A stretch of DNA of 64,000 nucleotides, from positions 112,574-176,573 of the forward strand of contig JAIMAY010000001.1 of NCBI GenBank assembly GCA_023511725.1, given 5' to 3'. The position numbers and the translations under genes were made by a program. Source of the stretch: Alicyclobacillus sp. GTDB taxonomy: Bacteria; Bacillota; Bacilli; Alicyclobacillales; Alicyclobacillaceae. Position 1 is the stretch's first letter. Every line of letters starts with the position of its first letter. The notes under the pieces were generated by a model. That model saw only the letters and a list, made by a program, of their open reading frames with translations, had not been told where the DNA came from and made no database searches. Of the stretch, positions 1 through 7,741 are shown piece after piece.

Positions 1-170
1 GGTACTGCCGCGGTCGTCGTGGTTGGTGTCGCGGCAGCCGCCTCCGCTTCGGAAGATGCGCCGTACGACGGTGCCATCATGCCTGCCGTGGCTGCCATCA
101 TCGTCATCCCGGCAGCCAGCGTCCACCACCATCGTCTTCTATGCAGATCCAACTTCCTCTGTTTCCCCAT
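1..170 (-). CDS. Secreted or membrane-anchored protein, N-terminal part only
   Basis: An open frame starts at ATG 170-168 on the minus strand and runs off the left edge after 56 codons without a stop. The Shine-Dalgarno AAGGAGG (176-182) sits 5 bases upstream, which fixes the start. The product begins with a basic stretch (KQRK, later RRR at 11-13), then a hydrophobic segment of about 20 residues rich in Ala, Met and Gly, then SYGASS near residue 38, a plausible signal peptidase site. After that it turns into an Ala/Thr-rich low-complexity linker. This is a typical Sec signal peptide; the mature domain lies outside the window, so function cannot be named. It is divergent from pckA and shares a 236-bp intergenic region that carries an FNR/CRP-like box. 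Confidence 0.7.
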   Translation of the reverse strand, partial: MGKQRKLDLHRRRWWWTLAAGMTMMAATAGMMAPSYGASSEAEAAAATPTTTTAAV

Positions 171-301
171 GGTCGCCTCCTTCATCGCACGTTCTGCGCC
201 CGCCGGTGGCGAGCATCCGCAGTGTTACAATACCAGGCTACCAGCCAAGTTTTCTGAGGTGAATACAAAATGTTTTCCATGGTAACGTTGGCGGATAAAT
301 G

Positions 302-317
302 TGTGACACAAATCACT
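302..317. promoter_or_regulatory. FNR/CRP-family operator-like box
   Basis: The sequence reads TGTGA, six bases (CACAAA), TCACT. This is the arrangement known for Bacillus FNR and other CRP/FNR-family sites (TGTGA-N6-TCACT). It lies between the divergent secreted-protein gene and pckA, 105 bases before the pckA start. No FNR-type regulator gene lies in this window, so the binding protein is unknown. The match is seen directly; use by a regulator is inference. Confidence 0.45.
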
Positions 318-406
318 CGAATATGATGCTCGAATGGCGTGAACACCCTGCATACGGTATGTCATAATAGAGGTGGATGATGCGTTATGGTGAGGAGTGT
401 GGTCCT

Positions 407-1894
407 GTGGAACAGAAGGTGTGGAGACAACTGTCGCCCGCGGAACTCGTTGAAGCGGCGATTCGACGGGGCGAGGGCGTGCTTTTGGAGAACGGCGCGT
501 TCTGTGCGTCGACCGGCAGGTTCACGGGGCGTTCTCCGCAGGACAAGTTCTTTGTCGCCTACCCTGGTTGTCGGTTGCCAAGAGAGCGCCATCAGTGGAT
601 GGATGAGGCGCACTTCGAACGGCTGTTTGAAAAGGTGCGACAGCATCTCCACGAACGCGGGATGTACGTCTTTGATGGTGCGGTCAATCAGCATCCGGGA
701 TACCGAGTGCCCGTTCGCTTTTACACCGAATACGCTTGGCATAATCTGTTTGTTCAGCAACTGTTTTTGCCTGCCACGGCCGGGGAGGTTCCGCAGTTGG
801 AAGTGTACGGCGCGCCGACCCTCCAAGCGGACCCCGCAGAAGACGGCACGCGCAGTGAGACTTTTATCGTGATTCACCTAGCTCGCGGTATCGTGCTGAT
901 CGGCGGTACGGAGTACGCCGGCGAGCTTAAAAAGTCGGTGTTTACGGTGATGCATCACGTGTTGGCCGAGCGCGGGGTTTTGCCCATGCATTGTTCGGCC
1001 ACCGTCGGCGCCCAGGGTGATGTGGCGCTGTTCTTTGGCCTGTCCGGCACAGGGAAGACCACCCTGTCGGCGGATCCCAAACGGTTCCTGATCGGTGACG
1101 ATGAGCACGGGTGGGCCGACGACGGTGTGTTCAACATGGAGAATGGTTGCTATGCCAAGTGCATCGATCTCTCCGCAGACCGAGAGCCAGACGTGTACCG
1201 CGCCATCCGGTTTGGAGCGGTCCTGGAGAATGTCGTCTACGATGACCGCCGCCGCCCGTTGTACAGTGATAAATCCCGTACCGAGAATACTCGGGCCGCC
1301 TATCCACTGTCGCACATTCGCAACGTGGAGCCGACCGGACGCGGCGGTCACCCGAAGTACATCATCTTTCTGTCCGCCGACGCATCCGGCGTTCTACCGG
1401 CGGTGGCGCGGCTTGATCCCGAGGACGCGCGCAAACATTATCTGCTGGGCTATACGAGCAAACTGGCCGGCACCGAGCGGGGCGTGGCTGATCCAGAACC
1501 GACCTTTTCCGCATGCTTTGGCGCCCCGTTTTTGACGGATCGGCCCGGGCGCTATGCGGATATGCTGATGGAGCGCATTCGCCGCCATGACGTTCATGTG
1601 TACCTGCTCAGCACAGGCTGGGTAGGGGGCGGATATGGTCAGGCACCGCGGATTCCGCTCGCTGTCACGCGGGAACTCGTACACCTGATCCTGAGCGGCG
1701 CTTTGGATGATGTTCCGACGACGCGGGATGACGAACTGTACCTCCACGTGCCGCTTGCGATTCCGGGTGTGCCTTCGGCCTATCTTCAGCCGCAACAGGC
1801 CTTTGCCGATCCGGCCCTCTATGCGCAGCGCCGCAGGCAACTCGCAGAATCATTTCGGCGTACCCTGTCGGCGCTGGAATCCATCCCGGTATGA
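407..1894 (+). CDS. pckA: Phosphoenolpyruvate carboxykinase (ATP)
   Basis: Converts oxaloacetate and ATP to phosphoenolpyruvate, CO2 and ADP, the first committed step of gluconeogenesis, in the cytosol. The 495-residue chain aligns along its length with the Bacillus enzyme (about 527 residues). Visible landmarks are GGTEYAGE (about 166-173), the kinase P-loop GLSGTGKTT (about 211-219), the metal-binding IGDDEHGW (about 228-235) and RTENTRAAYP (about 291-300). I chose GTG 407 because GAGGAG (392-397) lies 9 bases upstream; ATG 377 and 380 are in frame, but their AGGTGG is too close to act as a ribosome site. A strong hairpin terminator follows the stop codon. It is divergent from a secreted-protein gene across an FNR-like box, so oxygen- or nutrient-linked control is possible but unproven. 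Confidence 0.96.
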   Translation: MEQKVWRQLSPAELVEAAIRRGEGVLLENGAFCASTGRFTGRSPQDKFFVAYPGCRLPRERHQWMDEAHFERLFEKVRQHLHERGMYVFDGAVNQHPGYRVPVRFYTEYAWHNLFVQQLFLPATAGEVPQLEVYGAPTLQADPAEDGTRSETFIVIHLARGIVLIGGTEYAGELKKSVFTVMHHVLAERGVLPMHCSATVGAQGDVALFFGLSGTGKTTLSADPKRFLIGDDEHGWADDGVFNMENGCYAKCIDLSADREPDVYRAIRFGAVLENVVYDDRRRPLYSDKSRTENTRAAYPLSHIRNVEPTGRGGHPKYIIFLSADASGVLPAVARLDPEDARKHYLLGYTSKLAGTERGVADPEPTFSACFGAPFLTDRPGRYADMLMERIRRHDVHVYLLSTGWVGGGYGQAPRIPLAVTRELVHLILSGALDDVPTTRDDELYLHVPLAIPGVPSAYLQPQQAFADPALYAQRRRQLAESFRRTLSALESIPV

Positions 1895-1901
1895 GCAGAA
1901 G

Positions 1902-1926
1902 AACCCCCGGCTGCGAGCCGGGGGTT
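1902..1926 (+). terminator. Hairpin terminator between pckA and moeA
   Basis: Perfect 11-bp arms (AACCCCCGGCT and AGCCGGGGGTT) flank a GCG loop. The hairpin starts 8 bases after the pckA stop codon. On the minus strand the stem is followed by TTCTTCT, so it probably also ends the moeA transcript arriving from the right. Confidence 0.85.
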
Positions 1927-1957
1927 TGTGGACGAAGCGACGATATCGAGGGCGCGT

Positions 1958-3190
1958 TCAGGTGGGCGCGACGATGTCACCGGCGAACTCGGTGTGGCTC
2001 AGCCATTGGACGGGTAGAAGTGTACCGGCCGCAGCTGTGTCTTCGTCCAAGCGCACCACACAATGCGCCAGACCGAGGCTGGAGAGCACCGCCGAAGACT
2101 GGTTGAACCCGGCGTCGACAAGCAGTTGTCCATTGCGGAGGCAGGCTCGCGCACGCAGCATGCGTGTGTGCCGGGTGTGTTTGAAGCGGACATCGTGCAT
2201 CAGCATGCCTCGGGTCTGAAACCAGGCATCCTTGAGGCCGAGCGCGCGTCGAATCACAGGTGCCACAAAAACCTCAAATTGGATGAGGCATGCCGCGGGG
2301 TTTCCGGCGAGGCCAAACACCGCTGCGGAACCCAGCCGGCCGATGACCATCGGCGTGCCAGGGCGCATCCAGACGCGCTCAGTGAAAATGTCCGCGTCGA
2401 GTCGCCGCAGTGCACTCCGCACGTAGTCTCGGTCTCCGGCGCTCACCCCGCCCGTGGTGATCACGAGATCGGACCGGGAGCTCCAATGCCTCAGGGCTTC
2501 GGTCAACCGTTCCTCATCGTCATCCAAGCGGAGGCTGACAAGCCGCGTCACGCCCAGCGCGGCGAGGGCGCAGCCAAGCAGTGTATCGTTGGTGGTGTAC
2601 ACCTGGCCAGGACGGAGCGGCTGCGACGGTTGGTCTACCAGCTCGCTTCCGGTCGTGATCACGGTCACGGAAGGCGTCCGCGATACCGTGACATGGGTGA
2701 CGCCAAAGCTCTTGCACACCGCCATCTGCGGGCCGTACAGGCGCATCCCGGCCTCCAGCAGCGTGGCGCCAGGGCGCGCATCCTCACCCTCCGGTTGTAC
2801 GGATTCGCCAGGATCCGGGGCGCGCAGGATTCGCACCGTGTCCTCCGTATCTTGGACCGTCCATTCGGACCGTACCACCGCGTCAGCGCCCTCGGGGAGC
2901 GGTGCGCCGGTCATAATGCGGACCGCCGTTCCCGGGCTGACGCGAATGCCCCCCGGGTCATCGCCGGCATACACGGTGGCCGTCACGATGAGTACGGCGC
3001 CCGGCACCGCGTCTGAGGCACGGACCGCGTATCCATCCATCAGGGCCCTCGGGAAGGGGGGCATGGCCAAGCGGGCCTTCACCGGCGCCGCCAGAATGCG
3101 CCCGTACGCCGCCTCGACAGGAATGGTCTCGGCTCGCACCGCGGGAGCCATTCCCACGGCCACCCGGTACGCTTCGTCGACCGTGAGCAT
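1958..3190 (-). CDS. moeA: Molybdopterin molybdenumtransferase MoeA
   Basis: Inserts molybdate into adenylylated molybdopterin to complete the molybdenum cofactor. The 410-residue product has the family's usual length and landmarks: PPFPRALMDGYAVR (44-57), GAPLPEGADAVV (95-106), TTGSEL (179-184), TTGGVSAGDRDYV (245-257), MRPGTP (275-280) and LAGNPAA (294-300). ATG 3190 is preceded by GAGGGAG at a normal distance. It follows the aldo/keto reductase by 15 bases on the same strand and is likely cotranscribed with it. No other molybdenum-cofactor gene or molybdoenzyme lies in this window, so it is separated from the usual moa/mob cluster. Confidence 0.93.
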   Translation of the reverse strand: MLTVDEAYRVAVGMAPAVRAETIPVEAAYGRILAAPVKARLAMPPFPRALMDGYAVRASDAVPGAVLIVTATVYAGDDPGGIRVSPGTAVRIMTGAPLPEGADAVVRSEWTVQDTEDTVRILRAPDPGESVQPEGEDARPGATLLEAGMRLYGPQMAVCKSFGVTHVTVSRTPSVTVITTGSELVDQPSQPLRPGQVYTTNDTLLGCALAALGVTRLVSLRLDDDEERLTEALRHWSSRSDLVITTGGVSAGDRDYVRSALRRLDADIFTERVWMRPGTPMVIGRLGSAAVFGLAGNPAACLIQFEVFVAPVIRRALGLKDAWFQTRGMLMHDVRFKHTRHTRMLRARACLRNGQLLVDAGFNQSSAVLSSLGLAHCVVRLDEDTAAAGTLLPVQWLSHTEFAGDIVAPT

Positions 3191-3205
3191 GGGATAGGGT
3201 CTCCC

Positions 3206-4162
3206 TCAACGTGCAAGAATCTGTTCAATCTCGTCCAACGCATCCTTGGGCAGCTGGACCCCAGAAGCCTTGGCGTTTTCCACAACCTGTTCGGGCCGGC
3301 TGGCGCCGATGAGCGCGCTGCTCACGCTGGGCAGGCGCAGTACCCACGCCAACGCGAGTTGCGCCAGGCTCAGATCCAGACGCCGCGCCACAGCCTCGAG
3401 GCGTTCCACCTTGTCCAGGTATTCGTCCTTCAGATAGGACTGCACGAAGTGACTCACCCGTTCCGTTGCAGCACGGCTGCCCTCCGGCACGGGTTGCCCT
3501 TTGCGGTACTTCCCCGTCAACACGCCCTGGGCCAGCGGCGAGAACACCACCTGGCCGATGCCGGCGGTATCGCAGATGGGGATGACAGCATGCTCGATGT
3601 AGCGGTTGAACATGTTGTACACCGGTTGACTGGCGGCGAATCGGTGCAGACCAAGTTCCTTCTGCAGACGCACACCCTCGCTGATCTTGTCCGCAGGCCA
3701 CTCGCTGAAGCCCGCGTAAAGAATCTTTCCCTGGCAGATCAGATCATCGATGGCTCGCAGCGTTTCCTCGAGGTCCGTCTCCGGGTCAAACCGGTGGCAG
3801 TAGAAAATGTCCACGTAGTCCACACCCAGCGCGCGAAGGCTCTGTTCGACCTGGCTGACGATGTGCTTGCGGCTGAGACCGCGGTCATTGACCCCGGGTC
3901 CCACCGGCCAGAAGGCTTTGGTGGTGATGATGTAGCTATCCCTCGGGTACCCGCGCAGGGCTTCCCCGACGACCCGTTCCGCAGCATGCGGTTCGGCGCC
4001 GTACACGTTGGCGCAGTCGAAATGGTTGATCCCCAGGTCGTACGCTTGCTTGATGCAGGCCACAGCCTGCTCTCTTTCGGTGACTGTACCGTATGTAAGC
4101 CAGCTTCCCAGCGCAATCTCGGAGACCTTCAGTCCGCTTTTGCCCAGCCGACGGTACTCCAT
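3206..4162 (-). CDS. Aldo/keto reductase, Kv-beta/YghZ-like subgroup
   Basis: NADPH-dependent reductase of aldehydes or ketones with a TIM-barrel fold. The 318 residues begin MEYRRLGKSGLKVS, typical of the potassium-channel beta-subunit-like branch that includes E. coli YghZ. The catalytic tetrad is visible as Asp49 and Tyr54 (FDCANVYG), Lys82 (ITTKAFWP) and His123 (FYCHRFD). The C-terminal cofactor region contains SALIGASRPEQ. I start at ATG 4162 because AGGAGGAGG lies 7 bases upstream; the in-frame ATG at 4189 sits before that ribosome site. It lies between a GNAT-like gene and moeA on the same strand. The physiological substrate cannot be read from sequence. Confidence 0.9.
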   Translation of the reverse strand: MEYRRLGKSGLKVSEIALGSWLTYGTVTEREQAVACIKQAYDLGINHFDCANVYGAEPHAAERVVGEALRGYPRDSYIITTKAFWPVGPGVNDRGLSRKHIVSQVEQSLRALGVDYVDIFYCHRFDPETDLEETLRAIDDLICQGKILYAGFSEWPADKISEGVRLQKELGLHRFAASQPVYNMFNRYIEHAVIPICDTAGIGQVVFSPLAQGVLTGKYRKGQPVPEGSRAATERVSHFVQSYLKDEYLDKVERLEAVARRLDLSLAQLALAWVLRLPSVSSALIGASRPEQVVENAKASGVQLPKDALDEIEQILAR

Positions 4163-4249
4163 GCGATGTCCTCCTCCTGTGTAAGACATGGCATATCCGT
4201 CACCAGTCTAGGACTTTCGGGGCGGGTTGGCAACGCCGGCTAAGGACAT

Positions 4250-4831
4250 TCAGCGGCCGTACAGCGGGCCCGCGCGGAGCAGCGTCCAAGGATCCTTCTC
4301 GCGGAAGGCCAGCGGCCCGCGCCAGTGCGCGGGGATGACCTCAACGGGGGCCAGCACGCGCCCGTACCAGCCCTCCTCCAAACTCCACTCTTCGGCACAT
4401 TCCAGCAGGGCCGTGAGTACCGCGGCACCCTCGTGCTTCAGCTGTTCCAACAGCGGATGGATGGCCCATTGTTCGAGGCGAACGCTGCGGTGAAGTGGAC
4501 ACGCGTAGACAGCCGCTACGCCGACCACCGTCTCACCCGTTGCGGCGACGACCAGCCGGGGCATGGGGTCGAGACCTCGGCTCCCAAGCCAGATGAGCAT
4601 GCGTACTTCGCATAGGCGCTGGAGATCGCGTTCCGGCGCGACCTTCGCCCAGCTGTGATGCACCATGGCCATGTGGGTATCCACTCGTGAGAACGGCAGC
4701 CAGTGCGCGGTCAGGTCTGTGAGTGCGGGTGGATGGGCGCGTGTTGGCAGACGGGCGGTGCTGCGGCGTTTGGTGAACAGCGTCCACACGGATGTTTCCT
4801 GCCTTTCGTGAGAGGCATCGAAAGAATCCAT
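4250..4831 (-). CDS. GNAT-like protein of unknown substrate
   Basis: A 193-residue protein. Residues about 95-165 (from PRLVVAATGETVVGVAAVYA to ECAEEWSLEEGWYGRVLAP) have the spacing of a GNAT acetyltransferase core: a central strand, then a helix start, then a long helix. The acetyl-CoA pyrophosphate loop is degenerate: LKHEGAA stands where R/Q-x-x-G-x-G/A is normal, so activity is doubtful. The ATG at 4831 has only a weak ribosome site; GTG 4789, with AGGA 7 bases upstream, is an equally good start and would remove 14 residues. It heads the leftward group with the aldo/keto reductase 87 bases downstream. The family assignment is tentative; a reading frame under coding constraint is more certain. 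Confidence 0.6.
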   Translation of the reverse strand: MDSFDASHERQETSVWTLFTKRRSTARLPTRAHPPALTDLTAHWLPFSRVDTHMAMVHHSWAKVAPERDLQRLCEVRMLIWLGSRGLDPMPRLVVAATGETVVGVAAVYACPLHRSVRLEQWAIHPLLEQLKHEGAAVLTALLECAEEWSLEEGWYGRVLAPVEVIPAHWRGPLAFREKDPWTLLRAGPLYGR

Positions 4832-4885
4832 TCATCTCATTTTTAGTGTGCACGCTGAAGAGGACTGGTATTCCCATCACCGATG

Positions 4886-4899
4886 TGCTAATGTTAGCA
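4886..4899. promoter_or_regulatory. Palindromic operator-like element
   Basis: TGCTAA, TG, TTAGCA forms a perfect 6-bp dyad about 55-70 bases upstream of the GNAT-like gene, inside an AT-rich gap (4832-4970) that contains no gene. Position and symmetry suit a repressor site, but no regulator can be assigned. Confidence 0.3.
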
Positions 4900-4970
4900 T
4901 CAGGAAGATGACATAGCGTCAGTTTTTAGATAACGGAATAAACGGATATTTTGATTCGCGTGCAAGGGCC

Positions 4971-5285
4971 TTAGGAGGGCAGGCTGGGATCCACGCGGGC
5001 CCATAGGTTGAGGTCTTGGATGCGTGTGGCTAAGTCCGAGATCTCATCGAAGCAACGCGTGATCTCATCCCAGTCGTCGGTCTCCTGAATACGCGCGAGC
5101 AGCGCGTTGATCCGGGTCTCGAAGGACTGAATACGGTCCGGAATCCCACTGCGCACCTTTTCCCAGTAGGCGAGCGCCGCTTCCTGAATCGGGCGCGGCA
5201 AGGATTCAAACGGCGGATCAAAGGCTGGGCACTCGATGCCGAGCCGCTCGTCGAAGCGAAAGTAGCACGAGACCTCGCACGTCAA
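4971..5285 (-). CDS. Conserved-looking hypothetical protein, 104 aa
   Basis: A 104-residue acidic, mostly helical protein starting at TTG 5285, with AGGGG about 10 bases upstream. The first 30 residues contain three Cys (3, 7, 19). The rest is predicted helix, with regularly spaced hydrophobics and a Trp pair (DDWDE, NLWARVDP). No recognised motif is present. A good promoter (TTGTCA, 18 bp, TATCAT) lies upstream at 5345-5374, and the gene is divergent from the globin-methyltransferase gene, so the two may share control. Function unknown. Confidence 0.65.
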   Translation of the reverse strand: MTCEVSCYFRFDERLGIECPAFDPPFESLPRPIQEAALAYWEKVRSGIPDRIQSFETRINALLARIQETDDWDEITRCFDEISDLATRIQDLNLWARVDPSLPS

Positions 5286-5344
5286 GATGATCTATCCCCT
5301 TGTCACCGTAAACTCTTCGGGCTTTGTACGCTGTGTGTGACATC

Positions 5345-5374
5345 ATGATAGGGGAATGATACAGACGATGACAA
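5345..5374 (-). promoter_or_regulatory. Sigma-A-type promoter for the 104-aa protein gene
   Basis: Read on the minus strand, TTGTCA (5369-5374) and TATCAT (5345-5350) are separated by 18 bp. Transcription would begin near 5338, about 50 bases before the TTG start of the leftward gene. Confidence 0.45.
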
Positions 5375-5422
5375 GAATGCCTGGCCGCTGACTGTGCGCC
5401 CGGCGCCGCAGGGGGTAAGTTT

Positions 5423-6892
5423 GTGCAAGCCAAGCAGTTGACGCAAGATCTCAAGGATTGCCTGGCCGCGGAGGCTCTGCTGGATCCGTCGCTGGCCCAT
5501 AGCGTATTTCGGCACCGACCGGAGTTGTGGACACTTGCTGAACAGTTTGCGCTGCAGTTCTATGATCGCTACGTGCAGGCAGATACGGTCGCGGCCACCT
5601 TTGGTGAGTTTCCCTTTTCGCCTCGATTGATGCGGTACGCCCTGCAGGACATGATCCTGAGCACCGCGTGCTACATCGCGTATCGATCCACGTCCGATGC
5701 GGTGGTCACGTTGGCTCACGTTCGCCAGGCCGCGGATCGCATTCAAATGTTCATTACGCGCCACGGCGTCGACGCCATCTATCGGATCTATTTCGTGATC
5801 ATGGGTGAGGATTTTCTGCAACCGTTTCAGCACTACAAGGACGTGACGGAAGCGGAGGTGCTGCAGGGGCTGCGGCATCATCCTATTGCACCCGAGCGCC
5901 TCGACCACATGCTCATGGTCGCGATGGCGACGCAGATGGTCCGGCTCAAACCGCGCGGTGCGGAACGATGCATCCAACTCACCAAACTGGGCGCCACACA
6001 CCTTCGGTGGATACGCGAGATGCAGGCGGCGGCGGGCTATGACACCATACGGACCACCATGTCCATGGTGTATCAGTTGGACGAGGTGCACGACTGGGAA
6101 GCGGTGTGCGAAGCGGTGTTCCCCGAAGGGGTGGCGATGCGCGGGAGGTTTGTGGAATGGGCCGGGATCGACGGCGCCAAACAGGTGTTGGAGGTTTCCT
6201 ACGGCAGCGGGGCGCTGACCTTTGACCGACGCTTGCAACAGGCGCTGGACCGAGACGGGCGGTTGGTGACGGTCGACGCGGCGGGTGTCATGCCTTCCCT
6301 GGCAAATCATCCCCTGTACCGGCAGGGCCGGATGGAGGTTCGCCAGGCTCCCGCAGGTCGTCTTCCGTTTGCGGACGGCGTGTTCGACGCCTGTCTCGGC
6401 AGTGTCTTTCTCACGCATACGGACGTCCGGCAGATGATTGCCGAGATGCGTCGCACTGTTCGGGTGGGCGGCGTGGTAGCTTTGGTGTACGTCCTGCACT
6501 TTGACTTTCAGTTGCCGTTCTTGCGCGACTGGTTTGATCCAGTGTTTCGCCTCGCCCGCATCCGACCCCGTACCCGGAACGCGACGCCGCGTGCCTCGGC
6601 GGCTCATGAAGTGGCTGCGTGGTTTCACGAGGCGGGCCTGCATCACGTGCAGTGGAAAGAGGATACGGTCTTGTGGCGGGTGGATCGTCCAGAGTACATG
6701 ATAGAGTACCTGCTGCGCGGCGTCCGCTGGTTGCAACGCCTGCTGATGTCGCTTCCGTGGGACGACAGACGCTCGATGGTGCTCGAACTCATTGATCGTG
6801 GGCGGGATGCCTGTCGTCATTGGGGACCCCGTGACAGAACCCTGGAGATTCCTGTGGCCATGGTGAAGGGCATGCGCGTCACAGGCATGTGA
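5423..6892 (+). CDS. Probable globin-domain / winged-helix / SAM-methyltransferase fusion
   Basis: A 489-residue protein with three apparent parts. Residues about 35-140 look like a bacterial globin: an early helix with QFYDRYVQAD (45-54), then a long helix, then ITRHGVDAIYRIYFVIMGED (111-130), which matches the spacing around the proximal-His helix and the following Y-x-x-x-x-G-E-x-L segment of flavohemoglobins; His114 would be the heme ligand. Residues about 150-210 resemble a winged helix, ending in a wing-like VRLKPRG...CIQLTKLG. Residues about 225-440 are a class I SAM methyltransferase: motif I VLEVSYGSGAL (about 249-259), an acidic post-I strand VTVDAAG, then PFADGVFDA and MRRTVRVGGVVALVY. 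Start GTG 5423 has GGGGG 7 bases upstream. The methyltransferase call is firm; the globin and winged-helix calls are my own inference from pattern and spacing. The substrate is unknown. Confidence 0.75.
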   Translation: MQAKQLTQDLKDCLAAEALLDPSLAHSVFRHRPELWTLAEQFALQFYDRYVQADTVAATFGEFPFSPRLMRYALQDMILSTACYIAYRSTSDAVVTLAHVRQAADRIQMFITRHGVDAIYRIYFVIMGEDFLQPFQHYKDVTEAEVLQGLRHHPIAPERLDHMLMVAMATQMVRLKPRGAERCIQLTKLGATHLRWIREMQAAAGYDTIRTTMSMVYQLDEVHDWEAVCEAVFPEGVAMRGRFVEWAGIDGAKQVLEVSYGSGALTFDRRLQQALDRDGRLVTVDAAGVMPSLANHPLYRQGRMEVRQAPAGRLPFADGVFDACLGSVFLTHTDVRQMIAEMRRTVRVGGVVALVYVLHFDFQLPFLRDWFDPVFRLARIRPRTRNATPRASAAHEVAAWFHEAGLHHVQWKEDTVLWRVDRPEYMIEYLLRGVRWLQRLLMSLPWDDRRSMVLELIDRGRDACRHWGPRDRTLEIPVAMVKGMRVTGM

Positions 6893-6918
6893 GCATGGAC
6901 GTGGCCCGCGGTTTCCTG

Positions 6919-6927
6919 TGGTATGAT
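6919..6927 (+). promoter_or_regulatory. Extended -10 promoter before the SDR gene
   Basis: TGgTATGAT is a complete extended -10 element located 29 bases before the SDR start codon, in the 63-bp gap after the methyltransferase gene. No convincing -35 is present, as is common for extended -10 promoters. Confidence 0.45.
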
Positions 6928-6955
6928 GAAAGAAACTCGCGAGGGAGGTCGGAGG

Positions 6956-7726
6956 ATGGCGGCGCGCGTGGCCCTTATCACCGGTGCCGCGAAGGGACTC
7001 GGCCATGCCACCGTCCGGGCTCTGTTGGAGGCCGGCTGGGATGTGTTCTTCACCTATGGACAGAGTGCGGAGGAAGCTCAGGTCTTGTTGGACCACGCGG
7101 TTCAACTGGGTCGGCGGGCGGAGGCGTTGACGGTCAATCTCTTTGATGTCGGCGAATGTGTCAAGGCGGCGCGGGCGTGCCTGGCGACCTTCGGTCGCGT
7201 GGACGCATTGATTCACAATTTTGGACCGTTTGTGTTTGAGCGCATCCATCTGGCGGAGTACACGGACGAGTTGTGGGCTCGGATGCTGGATGGCAATCTG
7301 AACAATTTTGTCTGGCTCTACCGGGAGTTGGTGCCCGGTATGCGCGAACGCCGGTTCGGACGAATCATCACCTTTGGCTATGATGGCGCGGCGGAGGCGG
7401 CCGGGTGGGCTGGGCGCGCTGCGTATGCGGCGGCCAAGTCGGCGCTGGCGGCCCTCACGCGCTCCATTGCCCGGGAAGAGCGCGACTACGGGATCACAGC
7501 CAACATGGTTTGCCCCGGCGATATTCGCGGCATTCACAAAATGCAGCGGATCCGGGACGTGGAGGATGAGCGCAGCCGGGCCAATCCAGCCGCGCGTCCC
7601 GCCGTCGGGGAGGATGTGGCGCGGGTGGTGGTGTTTCTCTGCCAACCGGACAGTCAGCAGATCAACGGTACCGTTACGGAGGTCACGGGCGGTTACGACA
7701 TCTTGGCGTACGAGCACAGACGCTGA
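6956..7726 (+). CDS. Short-chain dehydrogenase/reductase
   Basis: NAD(P)-dependent oxidoreductase of the classical SDR family, 256 residues, close to FabG-like 3-oxoacyl-ACP reductases. The dinucleotide motif TGAAKGLG occupies residues 9-16, the structural motif is NFG where NAG is usual (IHNFGPF), and the catalytic pair is Tyr157/Lys161 (AAYAAAKSA). I start at ATG 6956, with GGGAGG upstream; ATG 6923 and 6926 overlap the -10 promoter element. A class V aminotransferase follows after 15 bases and is probably cotranscribed. Substrate not determinable. Confidence 0.88.
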   Translation: MAARVALITGAAKGLGHATVRALLEAGWDVFFTYGQSAEEAQVLLDHAVQLGRRAEALTVNLFDVGECVKAARACLATFGRVDALIHNFGPFVFERIHLAEYTDELWARMLDGNLNNFVWLYRELVPGMRERRFGRIITFGYDGAAEAAGWAGRAAYAAAKSALAALTRSIAREERDYGITANMVCPGDIRGIHKMQRIRDVEDERSRANPAARPAVGEDVARVVVFLCQPDSQQINGTVTEVTGGYDILAYEHRR

Positions 7727-7741
7727 AACGGGGGATGGCAC

